The translations under genes were made by a program, and so were the position numbers. Below the pieces are notes generated by a model. That model had not been told where the DNA came from. It ran no database searches and worked only from the letters and a program-made list of their open reading frames with translations. From an uncultured Salinimicrobium sp. (lineage in GTDB: Bacteria; Bacteroidota; Bacteroidia; Flavobacteriales; Flavobacteriaceae): a stretch of 64,000 bases of DNA. Shown here in pieces: positions 49,993-60,263 of the stretch (positions are counted from its first letter, which is position 1; each line of letters starts with the position of its first letter). The DNA lies in contig CAMPKA010000016.1 in assembly GCA_946887075.1 (NCBI GenBank), forward strand, positions 1 through 64,000, read 5' to 3'.

Positions 49993-51807
49993 ATGTCAGC
50001 AGTAGGACACGAACAGTTCGATGAACACGCTCATGATGAACATCATGGAGGTAATTTCTTTACGCGGTACATCTTTAGCATGGACCACAAGATCATTGCG
50101 AAGCAGTATCTCTTTACCGCACTTTTTATGGGGATTATCGGGATCGCCATGTCCGTCTTCTTTAGGATGCAGCTTGCGTGGCCGGCGGAATCCTTCAAGA
50201 TATTCGAAATTTTTCTTGGAAAATGGGCTCCCGACGGCATCATGAGCCCGGAAATTTATCTGGCACTTGTCACCATTCACGGAACCATCATGGTCTTTTT
50301 CGTACTCACCCAGGGACTTAGTGGTACTTTCAGCAATCTCCTGATCCCACTGCAGATCGGGGCCAGGGATATGGCTTCCGGATTTATGAACATGCTGTCA
50401 TACTGGCTGTTCTTCCTTTCCTCGGTCATCATGCTCGCCTCCCTTTTTGTGGAAACAGGTCCGGCCTCAGCAGGATGGACGATATATCCTCCTCTTAGTG
50501 CGCTTCCTGCGGCAATCGGAGGATCAGGTCTTGGGATGACGCTTTGGCTGGTTTCGATGGCCATCTTTATCGCCTCTTCTCTTTTGGGTTCCCTGAACTA
50601 CATCGTGACTGTGATCAACCTGAGGACCAAAGGGATGTCGATGACCCGACTTCCCCTGACGGTATGGGCTCTTTTTGTCACTGCCATTATCGGGGTGGTC
50701 TCCTTTCCGGTGTTGTTTGCAGCGGCTCTGATGCTCATTATGGATAGAAGCTTTGGAACCTCCTTTTTCCTCAGTGACATCTTTTTGAAAGGAGAGGTGC
50801 TTCATTACCAGGGGGGTTCTCCAATACTTTTCGAACACCTGTTCTGGTTCCTAGGGCATCCGGAGGTGTACATCGTTATTCTTCCGGCCATGGGAATGGC
50901 TTCTGAGATTCTATCGACCAACTCACGGAAACCTATTTTCGGGTATCGCGCGATGATCGCCTCCATTCTCGGTATCGCATTTCTCTCCACCATTGTGTGG
51001 GGACACCACATGTTCGTTTCCGGGATGAATCCGTTCCTGGGATCGGTCTTTACCTTTACAACCCTGCTCATTGCCATTCCTTCAGCAGTAAAAGCCTTTA
51101 ACTGGATCACCACGATCTGGAAAGGAAATTTACAGATGAATCCGTCGATGCTGTTTTCCATTGGATTTGTATCGACCTTTATCACGGGAGGACTGACGGG
51201 AATAGTTCTGGGAGACAGTACGCTGGATATCAACGTGCACGACACCTATTTTGTTGTGGCGCATTTCCACCTGGTCATGGGTATCTCCGCCCTCTACGGG
51301 ATGTTCGCCGGAATCTATCACTGGTTTCCCAAGATGTTTGGGAAAATGATGAATAAGAACCTGGGTTATGTCCACTTCTGGATCACGATCATCGGAGCCT
51401 ACGGGGTATTTTTCCCCATGCACTTTATAGGAATGGCCGGATTGCCGCGACGTTACTACGACAACACCGCTTTTCCCTACTTTGATGATCTTGCGGACAT
51501 CAACGTCCTGATCACGGTATTTGCCATAATTACCGCGCTGGTACAACTCGTGTTCCTTTATAATTTTATCCATTCGATCTTTTTCGGGAAACGGGCGACT
51601 GCCAATCCATGGAATTCCAATACGCTGGAATGGACTACACCGATCGACCCGATCCATGGAAACTGGCCTGGTCCTCTTCCCGTTGTCTACCGCTGGCCTT
51701 ACGATTACAGCAAGACCAATGAAGCCGGCAAATATGTCATAGCGGGGCAGGATTTCGCTCCCCAGACAGTGCCCCTTCAGGAGGACGAGGAGGAATTGAA
51801 TCATTAG
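49993..51807 (+). CDS. coxA: Cytochrome c oxidase subunit I
   Basis: A 604-residue catalytic subunit with about twelve membrane helices. Ligands for low-spin haem, haem a3 and CuB are visible in VTIHGTIMVFFV, GHPEVYIVILP, VWGHHMFVSGM and HFHLVMG. The Glu of HPEVY, the Lys in SAVKAFNW and the Asp in GARDMASGF keep both D and K proton channels, placing it in the A1 type. The N terminus is His/Asp/Glu rich (residues 6-18). It follows coxB and ends the operon; subunits III and IV are not in the window directly after it. Confidence 0.97.
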   Translation: MSAVGHEQFDEHAHDEHHGGNFFTRYIFSMDHKIIAKQYLFTALFMGIIGIAMSVFFRMQLAWPAESFKIFEIFLGKWAPDGIMSPEIYLALVTIHGTIMVFFVLTQGLSGTFSNLLIPLQIGARDMASGFMNMLSYWLFFLSSVIMLASLFVETGPASAGWTIYPPLSALPAAIGGSGLGMTLWLVSMAIFIASSLLGSLNYIVTVINLRTKGMSMTRLPLTVWALFVTAIIGVVSFPVLFAAALMLIMDRSFGTSFFLSDIFLKGEVLHYQGGSPILFEHLFWFLGHPEVYIVILPAMGMASEILSTNSRKPIFGYRAMIASILGIAFLSTIVWGHHMFVSGMNPFLGSVFTFTTLLIAIPSAVKAFNWITTIWKGNLQMNPSMLFSIGFVSTFITGGLTGIVLGDSTLDINVHDTYFVVAHFHLVMGISALYGMFAGIYHWFPKMFGKMMNKNLGYVHFWITIIGAYGVFFPMHFIGMAGLPRRYYDNTAFPYFDDLADINVLITVFAIITALVQLVFLYNFIHSIFFGKRATANPWNSNTLEWTTPIDPIHGNWPGPLPVVYRWPYDYSKTNEAGKYVIAGQDFAPQTVPLQEDEEELNH

Positions 51808-51830
51808 GATCTGAATTTCCGATTATATCG

Positions 51831-51862
51831 AAAGCCTTTTCTCCGGAAGAGGCTTTTCTTTT
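51831..51862 (+). terminator. Terminator of the act-cox operon
   Basis: AAAGCCTTTTC pairs with GAAGAGGCTTT (about 11 pairs) around a short TCCG loop, followed by TCTTTT. It partly overlaps the ruvB promoter. Confidence 0.75.
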
Positions 51863-51869
51863 ACCTTTG
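51862..51869 (+). promoter_or_regulatory. ruvB promoter (-7 element)
   Basis: TACCTTTG fits TAnnTTTG, with a TTTT about 20 bases upstream inside the cox terminator. The ruvB start codon at 51890 is 21 bases downstream, which supports that start over the in-frame ATG at 51869. Confidence 0.5.
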
Positions 51870-51889
51870 TGGAATTCAACCCTCTCAAT

Positions 51890-52915
51890 ATGAACGAGTA
51901 CCTAGATCCCAGCGGCGCGCATTTTTCTCCTGAAGAAGTAGATATCGAAAGGGCTTTAAGACCCTTACGATTCGATGATTTTGCAGGCCAGGATCAGGTG
52001 CTCGAGAATCTAAAGGTCTTTGTGGAAGCTGCAAATCAGCGCGGAGAAGCCCTGGACCATACGCTCTTCCACGGACCTCCCGGACTGGGCAAAACCACCC
52101 TGGCCCATATCCTGGCAAATGAACTGGAAGTGAATATCAAGGTCACTTCCGGACCCGTCCTCGACAAACCCGGTGATCTTGCGGGGCTCCTGACCAACCT
52201 CGAGGAACGGGACGTCCTGTTTATAGATGAGATACATCGCCTCAGTGCGGTGGTGGAGGAATACCTCTATTCCGCAATGGAGGACTACCGGATCGATATC
52301 ATGATCGAGTCCGGTCCGAACGCCAGAAGCGTTCAGATTAACCTGAACCCCTTTACATTAATCGGGGCCACTACGCGAAGCGGTCTGCTGACCGCTCCAA
52401 TGAGAGCGAGGTTCGGGATTTCTAGCCGGCTTGAATATTACTCTACAGAACTTCTTGCAGACATTGTGCAAAGAAGTGCCCATATCCTCAAGGTGCCTAT
52501 GAGCATGGAAGCCGCTATTGAGATCGCTGGAAGAAGTCGAGGGACCCCCAGAATAGCTAATGCCCTTCTGCGAAGGGTCAGGGATTTTGCTCAGATCAAA
52601 GGAAACGGGAAAATAGATATCGAAATTGCCAGGTTCGGACTCAAGGCCCTGAACGTCGATGCGCATGGACTAGATGAAATGGACAACAAGATCCTGACGA
52701 CGATCATCGATAAATTCAAAGGAGGTCCTGTAGGAATTACGACTTTAGCCACAGCGGTCAGCGAAAGTGCGGAAACCCTGGAGGAGGTTTATGAGCCCTT
52801 TTTGATCCAGCAGGGATTCATCCAGCGCACCCCGCGTGGGAGGGAGGTGACGGAGGCGGCTTACCGACATTTGGGGAGGACCAGGAACTCTGCTCAGGGG
52901 GGCTTGTTCGACTGA
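51890..52915 (+). CDS. ruvB: Holliday junction branch-migration helicase RuvB
   Basis: A 341-residue AAA+ ATPase that drives branch migration with RuvA. Started at ATG 51890 ([16 protein letters not shown]). Family features: [18 protein letters not shown], Walker [13 protein letters not shown], Walker [12 protein letters not shown], sensor 1 [11 protein letters not shown] and the C-terminal winged helix ending in [13 protein letters not shown]. The partner ruvA lies about 7 kb away, as in many Bacteroidota. It precedes the P450 gene by 14 bases. Confidence 0.97.
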   Translation: MNEYLDPSGAHFSPEEVDIERALRPLRFDDFAGQDQVLENLKVFVEAANQRGEALDHTLFHGPPGLGKTTLAHILANELEVNIKVTSGPVLDKPGDLAGLLTNLEERDVLFIDEIHRLSAVVEEYLYSAMEDYRIDIMIESGPNARSVQINLNPFTLIGATTRSGLLTAPMRARFGISSRLEYYSTELLADIVQRSAHILKVPMSMEAAIEIAGRSRGTPRIANALLRRVRDFAQIKGNGKIDIEIARFGLKALNVDAHGLDEMDNKILTTIIDKFKGGPVGITTLATAVSESAETLEEVYEPFLIQQGFIQRTPRGREVTEAAYRHLGRTRNSAQGGLFD

Positions 52916-52929
52916 ATAAAATCGATTTA

Positions 52930-54252
52930 ATGAACAGGACCAGTGGCATTCCCAAGGTTTCCCGGTTGAGGTTCTATACCCGGGCAAGGGAAATTCTCAG
53001 AAATCCCCTCCCGTTTCATCACGACAATTTTGAGCGGTGCGGGGATACCTTTACCATGGACACCGGATTGGGCAGGAGGATCATTTTTTCCAGGGATGCT
53101 GCCTTTGCTCAGTACGTGCTCCAGAAAAACCATCGCAATTATACCAAGTCCGCCATTCAGCAGCAGGATATGGCTAAATATCTGGGTAATGGATTGCTCA
53201 CCTCGGAAGGGGAGGCATGGAGAGGCCAGCGTAAACTGATCCAGCCGGCTTTTCACCGGAAAAGTCTGGATCTCGTCCTGAAAAAGATTCATGACGCTAT
53301 CCTTACCGAGCTCCAAAGGATTCCCGCCAACCGGTCGGTAGATATTTTTCCCGTGATGAGTGACCTTGCCTTTCAAAGCGTGGTGAAGGCGCTCTTCAGC
53401 GGCGCCGTGGACCAGGATGAGATAGACCGGCTGCAGTTTTTTACTCAGGAGGCCCAGGCTATGCTGGTCCGAGAGCTTCGACAGCCTTATCTCGGCTGGT
53501 GGTTCAAATGGCGGGGAATGATCACCAAACATCTCGATCTGGCAAGGGAGGCCAAGAAAATCCTTCTAAAGGTAATCCGTGACCGAAGGCAAGCGGAGAG
53601 AAATCCGGGAGATCTTTTGGATATGCTTCTAGAGGCAAGATACGATGATGGTAGCCATATGCATGAGCAACAGCTTTTGGATGAGATCCTGATCCTGTTT
53701 ACAGCGGGCCATGAGACCGCATCGAATGCGCTGACCTTCACCTGTCAGCTTTTAGCCAGACATCCGGCAGCACAGGAAAAAATCGCCTCAGAGGCCAGGG
53801 CGGCCAAGGAAACTGGCGGAGACCCCATGGAAATCATCAGAGGTTGCACCTATACGGAGCTCGTAATCCTGGAGGCCATGCGATTATTTCCCCCCGTCTA
53901 TTTTATCGACCGGGTGAACAAGACTGATGATGCTTTTGAAGGCAAGTCATTTCCTGCCGGTTCAACCCTCCTGTTTTCGCTCTTTGAGATTCACAGGCAT
54001 CCCGGTTTCTGGAGAGATCCGACATTATTTCAGCCGGAGCGGTTCAACCGTAGCACGAATTCGCATTACTTTCCCTTTGGGGCAGGTCCTCGCAAATGTA
54101 TTGGCAGCAATTTTGCAATGTATGAGATGGTGCTCTGCATTTCAGAGCTGATCTCGAGGTTCAGGATTTTACCGGAGAACAGCCTGATCGAGATGCAGCC
54201 TTTGATCACCTTGAAACCCAAGAATGCGATCCTGAAATTCGAAGAAAGATGA
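52930..54252 (+). CDS. Cytochrome P450
   Basis: A 440-residue class of P450 without a membrane anchor. The I-helix oxygen-binding motif is [12 protein letters not shown], the K-helix ExxR is EAMRLF, and the haem-thiolate loop is [17 protein letters not shown]. The sequence looks closer to the fatty-acid-type (CYP4/CYP102-like) group than to actinobacterial biosynthetic P450s, but no substrate can be given. No redox partner lies nearby. It lies 14 bases after ruvB and overlaps queG by 4 bases, so it is embedded in a housekeeping run. Confidence 0.93.
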   Translation: MNRTSGIPKVSRLRFYTRAREILRNPLPFHHDNFERCGDTFTMDTGLGRRIIFSRDAAFAQYVLQKNHRNYTKSAIQQQDMAKYLGNGLLTSEGEAWRGQRKLIQPAFHRKSLDLVLKKIHDAILTELQRIPANRSVDIFPVMSDLAFQSVVKALFSGAVDQDEIDRLQFFTQEAQAMLVRELRQPYLGWWFKWRGMITKHLDLAREAKKILLKVIRDRRQAERNPGDLLDMLLEARYDDGSHMHEQQLLDEILILFTAGHETASNALTFTCQLLARHPAAQEKIASEARAAKETGGDPMEIIRGCTYTELVILEAMRLFPPVYFIDRVNKTDDAFEGKSFPAGSTLLFSLFEIHRHPGFWRDPTLFQPERFNRSTNSHYFPFGAGPRKCIGSNFAMYEMVLCISELISRFRILPENSLIEMQPLITLKPKNAILKFEER

Positions 54253-55178
54253 CTTCCTCCAATCCAGCCAGATATACCGCCCTGATCAAAGCCGAAGCAA
54301 AACGCCTTGGCTTTCTCTCCTGTGGAATCTCCAAGGCTGCCTATCTTGAAGAGGAGGCGCCCAGGCTCGAGGAGTATCTTAGGGAGAATCGGCAGGGAGA
54401 GATGACCTACTTGGAAAATCATTTTGACAAGCGCCTGGATCCCACGTTGCTGGTTCCCGGTTCCAAAAGCGTTATCTCCCTGCTGCTTAATTACTACCCC
54501 AATACCAGCCAAAACGAGGATTCCTATAAGATCAGTAAATATGCCTATGGTATGGATTACCATTTCGTGATCAAGGATAAACTCCGCGAACTACTGCGGT
54601 ATATTCAGGAGGAAATAGGAGAAGTAGACGGCAGAGCATTCGTGGATTCCGCACCTGTAATGGACAAGGCATGGGCGGCAAAGAGCGGCCTGGGCTGGGT
54701 GGGGAAAAACAGTCTGCTGCTTTCCAAAAGAAAAGGATCTTTCTTTTTTGTTGCGGAACTGATCGTAGATCTGGACCTGGAGTATGACAGCCCCACTACG
54801 GATCACTGCGGAACATGTACGGCCTGCATAGATGCCTGTCCTACTCAAGCCATAATCGAGCCTTACAAAGTGGATGGCAGCAAGTGTATTTCCTATTTTA
54901 CCATTGAACTCAAAGAGGAAATTCCAGCTGGTTTTAAAGGGCGATTTGATGACTGGATATTCGGCTGTGATATCTGCCAGGATATTTGTCCCTGGAATCG
55001 TTTCTCCAAAGGCCATTCGGAACCCCTTTTGGAACCTCATGAAGAATTCAGCGAAATGACCCGGAAGGACTGGGAGGAAATCACCGAAGAAACCTTTAGC
55101 AAGATCTTTCGGAAATCCGCGGTGAAAAGGACCAAGTACAAAGGACTGACCAGGAATATCAGGTTTTTAAAGGAATGA
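54249..55178 (+). CDS. queG: Epoxyqueuosine reductase
   Basis: A 309-residue cobalamin- and iron-sulfur-dependent enzyme that reduces epoxyqueuosine to queuosine in tRNA, the last step of queuosine synthesis. Features: the N-terminal [17 protein letters not shown], the B12-site region [22 protein letters not shown], the catalytic Asp before PVMDKAWA, and two [4Fe-4S] sets in [16 protein letters not shown] and [12 protein letters not shown]. The C-terminal HEAT-like extension found in some QueG proteins is absent. Its ATG overlaps the P450 stop codon. Confidence 0.95.
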   Translation: MTSSNPARYTALIKAEAKRLGFLSCGISKAAYLEEEAPRLEEYLRENRQGEMTYLENHFDKRLDPTLLVPGSKSVISLLLNYYPNTSQNEDSYKISKYAYGMDYHFVIKDKLRELLRYIQEEIGEVDGRAFVDSAPVMDKAWAAKSGLGWVGKNSLLLSKRKGSFFFVAELIVDLDLEYDSPTTDHCGTCTACIDACPTQAIIEPYKVDGSKCISYFTIELKEEIPAGFKGRFDDWIFGCDICQDICPWNRFSKGHSEPLLEPHEEFSEMTRKDWEEITEETFSKIFRKSAVKRTKYKGLTRNIRFLKE

Positions 55179-55290
55179 GCGTTCCAGTTTCGGAATTAGC
55201 TCTTTTTCCAGGTACGTTTAAGGCAAAGTTCCACTTTGTATCTTTACAGGTATGAATGATCTCATCCACATCAGCCGTAACGACTTAATC

Positions 55291-57219
55291 ATGAGACCGC
55301 GGTGGCTATTGATCCCCGCCTTTCTGCTAACCATGATCGCTCCAGGGATCGCCCAGGAGAGAGCGTTCGTTTTTGATGTGGATTCCGCCCTTGAGCAGCT
55401 CCTACGCACAGCAGACACCGATGGCGATAAAAAGATAACCATAGCCGATAAACCCCGGCAGGGGTTCCGGATTACCGGGCGCAGTGGGGATTCACTGGTT
55501 ATCCGGCGTATTTATCACCTGTCAAATCTGCTTCAGGAACTCGCCCAGGCGCAAATGGGTGGAAGGGATAGCCTGAATATTTCTGTAGAGCGGATTAAAG
55601 AACCTCCGTCGGAGCGGATCTCCAGGAGGATCAGAACCGTATTCTGGAATGATCTTACACGTGCTATCGACGAGGAAGGACTCGCCGAGATCCTGCGGGA
55701 CCCGAAGGCTTCTCCGGGAAATCAGCGCCTCTACATCGCTCCGTCGGATACTGCGGGAATAAAATACTACCGGCAGCTGGAGAAAGACCTGTCGGGATTC
55801 CAGGTGGTGCTATTGCCCGATAACATTACCCCCGAATATGTCCAATCGATCAATGATCAGCCGGGACTTTTAGCCCTTAAGACTGACAATGGAAAAGCCG
55901 TTCCTTTTGTGGTCCCCGGCGGGAGGTTCAATGAAATGTACGGATGGGACAGCTACTTTATCAGTTTGGGACTTCTCCTCGATAACAGGGATTCCCTTGC
56001 CAGGGCGATGGTAGACAACCTGGTGTACCAGGTTAATCACTACGGAAAGATCCTCAATGCCAACCGGTCCTATTATCTGACCAGAAGTCAGCCCCCATTC
56101 CTTTCTTCCCTGGTCAGGAAGGTCTATGAGGCTATGGAACAAAAGGATTCCCTCTGGCTCAGAACGTCCCTCGGGGCTGCAATCCGGGAGTATGAGCAGG
56201 TATGGATGGAGGAAGGGGAGCGCCTGACTCCAATAGGACTAAACCGCTATCTTGGCCAGGGGATTGGTATTCCGCCAGAGACCGAACCCGGTCATTTCGA
56301 GGAGATACTCCTGGAATTCGCCCAGAAGCATAAGATGTCCCTGGAGGAGTTTACCGAGGGATACAAGACCGGTGAGATTAGAGATGAGGCCCTAGACGAA
56401 TATTTCCGTCATGACAGAACCATGCGGGAAAGTGGACATGATACCACCTGGAGACTTGTAGGGAAAGCCACAGAACTCGTTCCTGTAGGTCTCAATGCGC
56501 TTCTGTATAAATATGAAACGGACTTCGCCTATCTCATCAGGCGATACTTTGACGGGGTTTTCAGGAGTCCCTCGGGACGGACTTATACCGATGACTTCTG
56601 GAGGGGAAAAGCCAGTACCCGTAAAGATCTTATGAAAAAATACCTCTGGGATCCGGAAGCGGGTGGATATTTTGATTATGATCTTACAACGGAAAACCGC
56701 ACAAGTTATCTTTCTGCGACAAATTTCTATCCGCTCTGGGCGGGAATTCCCACAGCTCAGCAAGCGCAAAGAATGGTCAAGAGCCTGGAGGAGGATCTGG
56801 TGGCAAAAGGAGGAATCCTGGCCAGTTCGCTCGCTTCTACAGAGGCTTCCGCCAAAAAAGGGATACAGCGACAGTGGGATTATCCTTATGGATGGGCTCC
56901 CCATCAGATGCTGCTCTGGGAGGGCCTTTTGCAATATGGATTCGAACCTTTGGCGCATGAACTGATCTATCGCTGGCTCTGGATGATTACCAGGAATGCT
57001 GTCGATTACAATGGTACCGTGCCGGAGAAGTTTGATGTCGTGAAGGCCACCCACAAGGTGTACGCGGAGTACGGGAATGTCGGAACTGAGTTCGCATATA
57101 TCACAACCTCTGGTTTTGGATGGATGAACGCGTCCTACCAACTCGGTTTGGAACTCCTTCCTGAACAATATCGCGATGAACTCGACGACCTTGTACCTCC
57201 GGATCAGCTGTTCCCGTAA
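55291..57219 (+). CDS. Periplasmic alpha,alpha-trehalase (GH37)
   Basis: A 642-residue secreted trehalase, hydrolysing trehalose to glucose. I start at ATG 55291 because it gives a clean signal peptide (MRPRWLLIPAFLLTMIAPGIAQ in two parts), whereas the ATG at 55252 adds an untypical leader right at a -7-like box. Both GH37 signatures are present: PGGRFNEMYGWDSYF and QWDYPYGWAPHQMLL. Before the catalytic domain, at mature residues 20-40, is DTDGDKKITIAD, which looks like a calcium-binding loop and is not usual in GH37. It stands alone and is followed by maeB. Confidence 0.93.
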   Translation: MRPRWLLIPAFLLTMIAPGIAQERAFVFDVDSALEQLLRTADTDGDKKITIADKPRQGFRITGRSGDSLVIRRIYHLSNLLQELAQAQMGGRDSLNISVERIKEPPSERISRRIRTVFWNDLTRAIDEEGLAEILRDPKASPGNQRLYIAPSDTAGIKYYRQLEKDLSGFQVVLLPDNITPEYVQSINDQPGLLALKTDNGKAVPFVVPGGRFNEMYGWDSYFISLGLLLDNRDSLARAMVDNLVYQVNHYGKILNANRSYYLTRSQPPFLSSLVRKVYEAMEQKDSLWLRTSLGAAIREYEQVWMEEGERLTPIGLNRYLGQGIGIPPETEPGHFEEILLEFAQKHKMSLEEFTEGYKTGEIRDEALDEYFRHDRTMRESGHDTTWRLVGKATELVPVGLNALLYKYETDFAYLIRRYFDGVFRSPSGRTYTDDFWRGKASTRKDLMKKYLWDPEAGGYFDYDLTTENRTSYLSATNFYPLWAGIPTAQQAQRMVKSLEEDLVAKGGILASSLASTEASAKKGIQRQWDYPYGWAPHQMLLWEGLLQYGFEPLAHELIYRWLWMITRNAVDYNGTVPEKFDVVKATHKVYAEYGNVGTEFAYITTSGFGWMNASYQLGLELLPEQYRDELDDLVPPDQLFP

Positions 57220-57257
57220 ATTCCCTCCTGGGTCTCCTGTCATATTCCGGAATCCTT

Positions 57258-57265
57258 TAACTTTG
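57258..57265 (+). promoter_or_regulatory. maeB promoter (-7 element)
   Basis: TAACTTTG fits TAnnTTTG and lies 22 bases before the maeB start codon. No good -33 element is seen. Confidence 0.45.
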
Positions 57266-57287
57266 CAGGTCCTTAAATGGGAAATCT

Positions 57288-59582
57288 ATGAGCAATGAAA
57301 GAAAACGAAGGGAAGCTCTTGTCTATCACGCCAAACCCTTTCCGGGGAAGATTCAGGTAGTTCCGACCAAGAAATATTCTACCCAACGCGACCTCTCCCT
57401 TGCCTATTCTCCCGGGGTTGCCGCCCCTTGTCTGGAGATCCATAAGAACATCGAAAAGGTTTACAAATATACGACCAAGGGGAATCTGGTCGCCGTGATT
57501 TCGAACGGTACGGCCGTACTGGGACTTGGGGATATTGGCCCGGAGGCCTCTAAACCGGTCATGGAGGGGAAAGGATTGCTTTTTAAGATTTTCTCAGATA
57601 TCGACGTTTTCGACATCGAGATCGGAACCAAGGATGTGGATGCCTTTGTGGAAACGGTAAAGAACATCGCACCGACCTTCGGGGGAATCAACCTGGAAGA
57701 TATCGCGGCTCCTGAGGCTTTTGAGATCGAGCGGCGCCTAAAGGAGGAACTCGATATTCCCGTAATGCATGATGACCAGCATGGAACTGCGATCATTTCT
57801 TCTGCTGCCTTGCTCAATGCCCTGGAACTGGCGGGTAAGAAGATTCAGAAGGTGAAGGTGGTCATCTCCGGCGCAGGTTCAGCTGCCATTGCCTGTGCCA
57901 ACCTGTTCATAGCCCTGGGGGTAAAAGTCAGCAATATTGTGATGTTTGACATTAACGGTGTCCTTCATCATGGAAGGGAAGATCTTTCAGACTTACAGAA
58001 AAAATTTGCTGTTGAGAAGCGGTATGAGAACCTCGGAGAGGCTATGGAGGGTGCTGATGTCTTTCTTGGCTTATCTGTTGGGAATATCGTCTCCCCGGAC
58101 ATGCTCAAAAAAATGGCCAAACGACCCATTGTATTTGCCATGGCCAATCCCAATCCGGAGATCGATTACGAATTGGCCTGTGCCACAAGGAAAGATATCA
58201 TTATGGCCACCGGCAGGAGCGACCATCCAAACCAGGTGAACAATGTATTGGGTTTTCCGTTCATCTTCAGGGGAGCGCTGGATGTGAGGGCGACCAAAAT
58301 CAATGAGGAGATGAAAATGGCGGCGGTTAAGGCGCTTGCAGAACTTGCGAAGGAACCGGTGCCCGAACAGGTCAATATCGCTTATGGCGAAACCAAGCTG
58401 ACCTTTGGCCGTGATTATATTATTCCCAAACCATTTGATCCGAGACTCGTTGCCGTAGTCCCTCCGGCGGTTGCCCGCGCGGCTATGGAAACAGGGGTAG
58501 CGAAAAACCCGATCCAGGATTGGGACCGTTACGTAGGGGATTTGCTGGAACGCATGGGGAATGATAACAAAATTACCCGTTTGCTGATGAATCGGGCCAA
58601 GATGGAACCCAAGAGAGTGATCTTCGCAGAGGCGGATCACCTGGACGTATTGAAAGCTGCACAGATCGCACACGACGAGGGAATTGCGGAACCGATCCTC
58701 CTGGGAAGGCGGGACGTGATCTCCGAACTGATGGCAGAAATAGATTTTTCGTTTAAGGACGTCAAGATTATCGACACTAAATCTGACGAGGAACAGGAAA
58801 GACGAAGCCGTTATGCTGAGGTGTACTGGAAAGCCAGGTTGCGAAAAGGGGTGACGCGCTACGATGCGGAGCTTCTGATGCGCCAAAGGAACTACTTCGC
58901 AGCCATGATGGTCAATGAGGGAGATGCGGACGCGCTGATTTCTGGATACTCCCGTTCCTATCCTACCGTGCTGAAACCCATGCTCGAGCTCATTGGAACG
59001 GCTAAAGGGGTAAACCGGGTGGCTGCGACAAATCTGATGAATACCTCCCGGGGCCCCATCTTCATCAGCGATACTTCTGTCAACATCGATCCTTCAGCCA
59101 AGGAACTTGCAAAAATTGCCCAAATGACCGCACGGACGGTAAGGTTGTTTGGAATGGAACCTGTGATCGCAATGATCTCTTACGGGAATTTCGGATCCTC
59201 GCGAAATGAAAGGGCAGCCAAGGTACGGGAAGCCGTGACTTTTCTTCACAGAACCTATCCCGACCTTGTTGTGGATGGTGAAATGCAAACGGATTTTGCG
59301 CTCAATAAGGAAATGCTCCAGAAGAAGTTTCCCTTTTCAAAAATCGCTGGCAAAAAGGTCAATACCCTTATTTTCCCAAACTTGGATTCAGGCAACAGCA
59401 CCTATAAGCTGATCAAGGAGCTGAACAAGACGGAATCCGTAGGTCCGATCCTGATGGGTATGAACAAGCCCGTGCACGTGCTTCAGCTCGGTGCAAGTGT
59501 GGAGGAAATTGTCAACATGACCGCCGTGGCGGTAGTCGATGCCCAGGAAAAGGAGAAAAAGGCACGCCGTCAGTCGGTCTAG
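57288..59582 (+). CDS. maeB: NADP-dependent malic enzyme with phosphotransacetylase domain
   Basis: A 764-residue two-domain protein. The first 430 residues are the malic enzyme (malate to pyruvate with NADP reduction), with the family segments [36 protein letters not shown] and the nucleotide loop [16 protein letters not shown]. The last 330 residues resemble phosphate acetyltransferase ([22 protein letters not shown]) but in this family act mainly as a regulatory domain that senses acetyl-CoA. Length is normal for MaeB. It lies upstream of ruvA, the order often found in Flavobacteriaceae. Confidence 0.96.
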   Translation: MSNERKRREALVYHAKPFPGKIQVVPTKKYSTQRDLSLAYSPGVAAPCLEIHKNIEKVYKYTTKGNLVAVISNGTAVLGLGDIGPEASKPVMEGKGLLFKIFSDIDVFDIEIGTKDVDAFVETVKNIAPTFGGINLEDIAAPEAFEIERRLKEELDIPVMHDDQHGTAIISSAALLNALELAGKKIQKVKVVISGAGSAAIACANLFIALGVKVSNIVMFDINGVLHHGREDLSDLQKKFAVEKRYENLGEAMEGADVFLGLSVGNIVSPDMLKKMAKRPIVFAMANPNPEIDYELACATRKDIIMATGRSDHPNQVNNVLGFPFIFRGALDVRATKINEEMKMAAVKALAELAKEPVPEQVNIAYGETKLTFGRDYIIPKPFDPRLVAVVPPAVARAAMETGVAKNPIQDWDRYVGDLLERMGNDNKITRLLMNRAKMEPKRVIFAEADHLDVLKAAQIAHDEGIAEPILLGRRDVISELMAEIDFSFKDVKIIDTKSDEEQERRSRYAEVYWKARLRKGVTRYDAELLMRQRNYFAAMMVNEGDADALISGYSRSYPTVLKPMLELIGTAKGVNRVAATNLMNTSRGPIFISDTSVNIDPSAKELAKIAQMTARTVRLFGMEPVIAMISYGNFGSSRNERAAKVREAVTFLHRTYPDLVVDGEMQTDFALNKEMLQKKFPFSKIAGKKVNTLIFPNLDSGNSTYKLIKELNKTESVGPILMGMNKPVHVLQLGASVEEIVNMTAVAVVDAQEKEKKARRQSV

Positions 59583-59621
59583 CTGATCAGGATTTTCGAC
59601 CCCAGTTCAGGGAGACCCGGT

Positions 59622-59654
59622 ATTGTTCCCCTAGGCTAAATTTTACTACATTTG
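59622..59654 (+). promoter_or_regulatory. ruvA-sprA promoter
   Basis: ATTG (59622-59625) and TACATTTG (59647-59654) are 21 bases apart; the -7 box matches exactly. It lies 22 bases before the ruvA start. Confidence 0.6.
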
Positions 59655-59676
59655 GTTCCGTACATATTTTGACCAG

Positions 59677-60258
59677 ATGATTTACAGTATTGAAGGCCGC
59701 CTTGTCGAAAAAAATCCCACTAATGTGGTTATCGATTGCCGAGGGGTTGGCTACTTTATCCATATCTCCCTGAACACCTATTCACTACTTCCCGATTCGG
59801 AGCATCTCAGACTGTATACACATTTTCAGGTCAAGGAAGATTCTCAAACCCTGTTTGGGTTCTGGGAGCGATCGGAAAGGGAGATATTCCGGTTACTGAT
59901 CTCTGTGTCGGGAGTTGGCGCAGGAACCGCCAGGACGATGTTATCCTCGCTTGAACCAGCTCAGATTCGGGAGGCAATTGCAAGTGGGGACGTAGCTGTG
60001 ATTCAGGGAGTAAAGGGAATCGGGGCTAAAACGGCACAGCGGGTAATTGTAGACCTCAAGGACAAGATGTCCGCCATGCCTTTCGAAGGTGAAGTTTCAG
60101 TGCAACAGAGCAATACGAGCAGGGAAGAAGCGTTATCAGCATTAGAGACCTTGGGCTATACCCGTAAACTATCGGAGAAGGTAGTCGACAGGCTGGTAAA
60201 ACAAGAACCGGGTGCTTCGGCGGAATCTCTTATAAAACAGGCACTTAAAAATCTTTAA
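59677..60258 (+). CDS. ruvA: Holliday junction DNA-binding protein RuvA
   Basis: A 193-residue RuvA. An N-terminal OB domain (MIYSIEGRLVEKNPTNVVID, residues 1-62) is followed by the tandem helix-hairpin-helix domain (LLISVSGVGAGTARTMLSSL and GVKGIGAKTAQRVIVDLKDK) and the C-terminal RuvB-binding domain (about 145-193). RuvA tetramers hold the four-way junction while RuvB pumps DNA. It is directly followed by sprA. Confidence 0.97.
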   Translation: MIYSIEGRLVEKNPTNVVIDCRGVGYFIHISLNTYSLLPDSEHLRLYTHFQVKEDSQTLFGFWERSEREIFRLLISVSGVGAGTARTMLSSLEPAQIREAIASGDVAVIQGVKGIGAKTAQRVIVDLKDKMSAMPFEGEVSVQQSNTSREEALSALETLGYTRKLSEKVVDRLVKQEPGASAESLIKQALKNL

Positions 60259-60263
60259 TTCTC

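Noticed and set aside
56392..57243. 283-codon minus-strand ORF opposite the trehalase
   Set aside because: The trehalase has both GH37 signatures in its frame; the opposite frame has none and is a by-product of codon bias.
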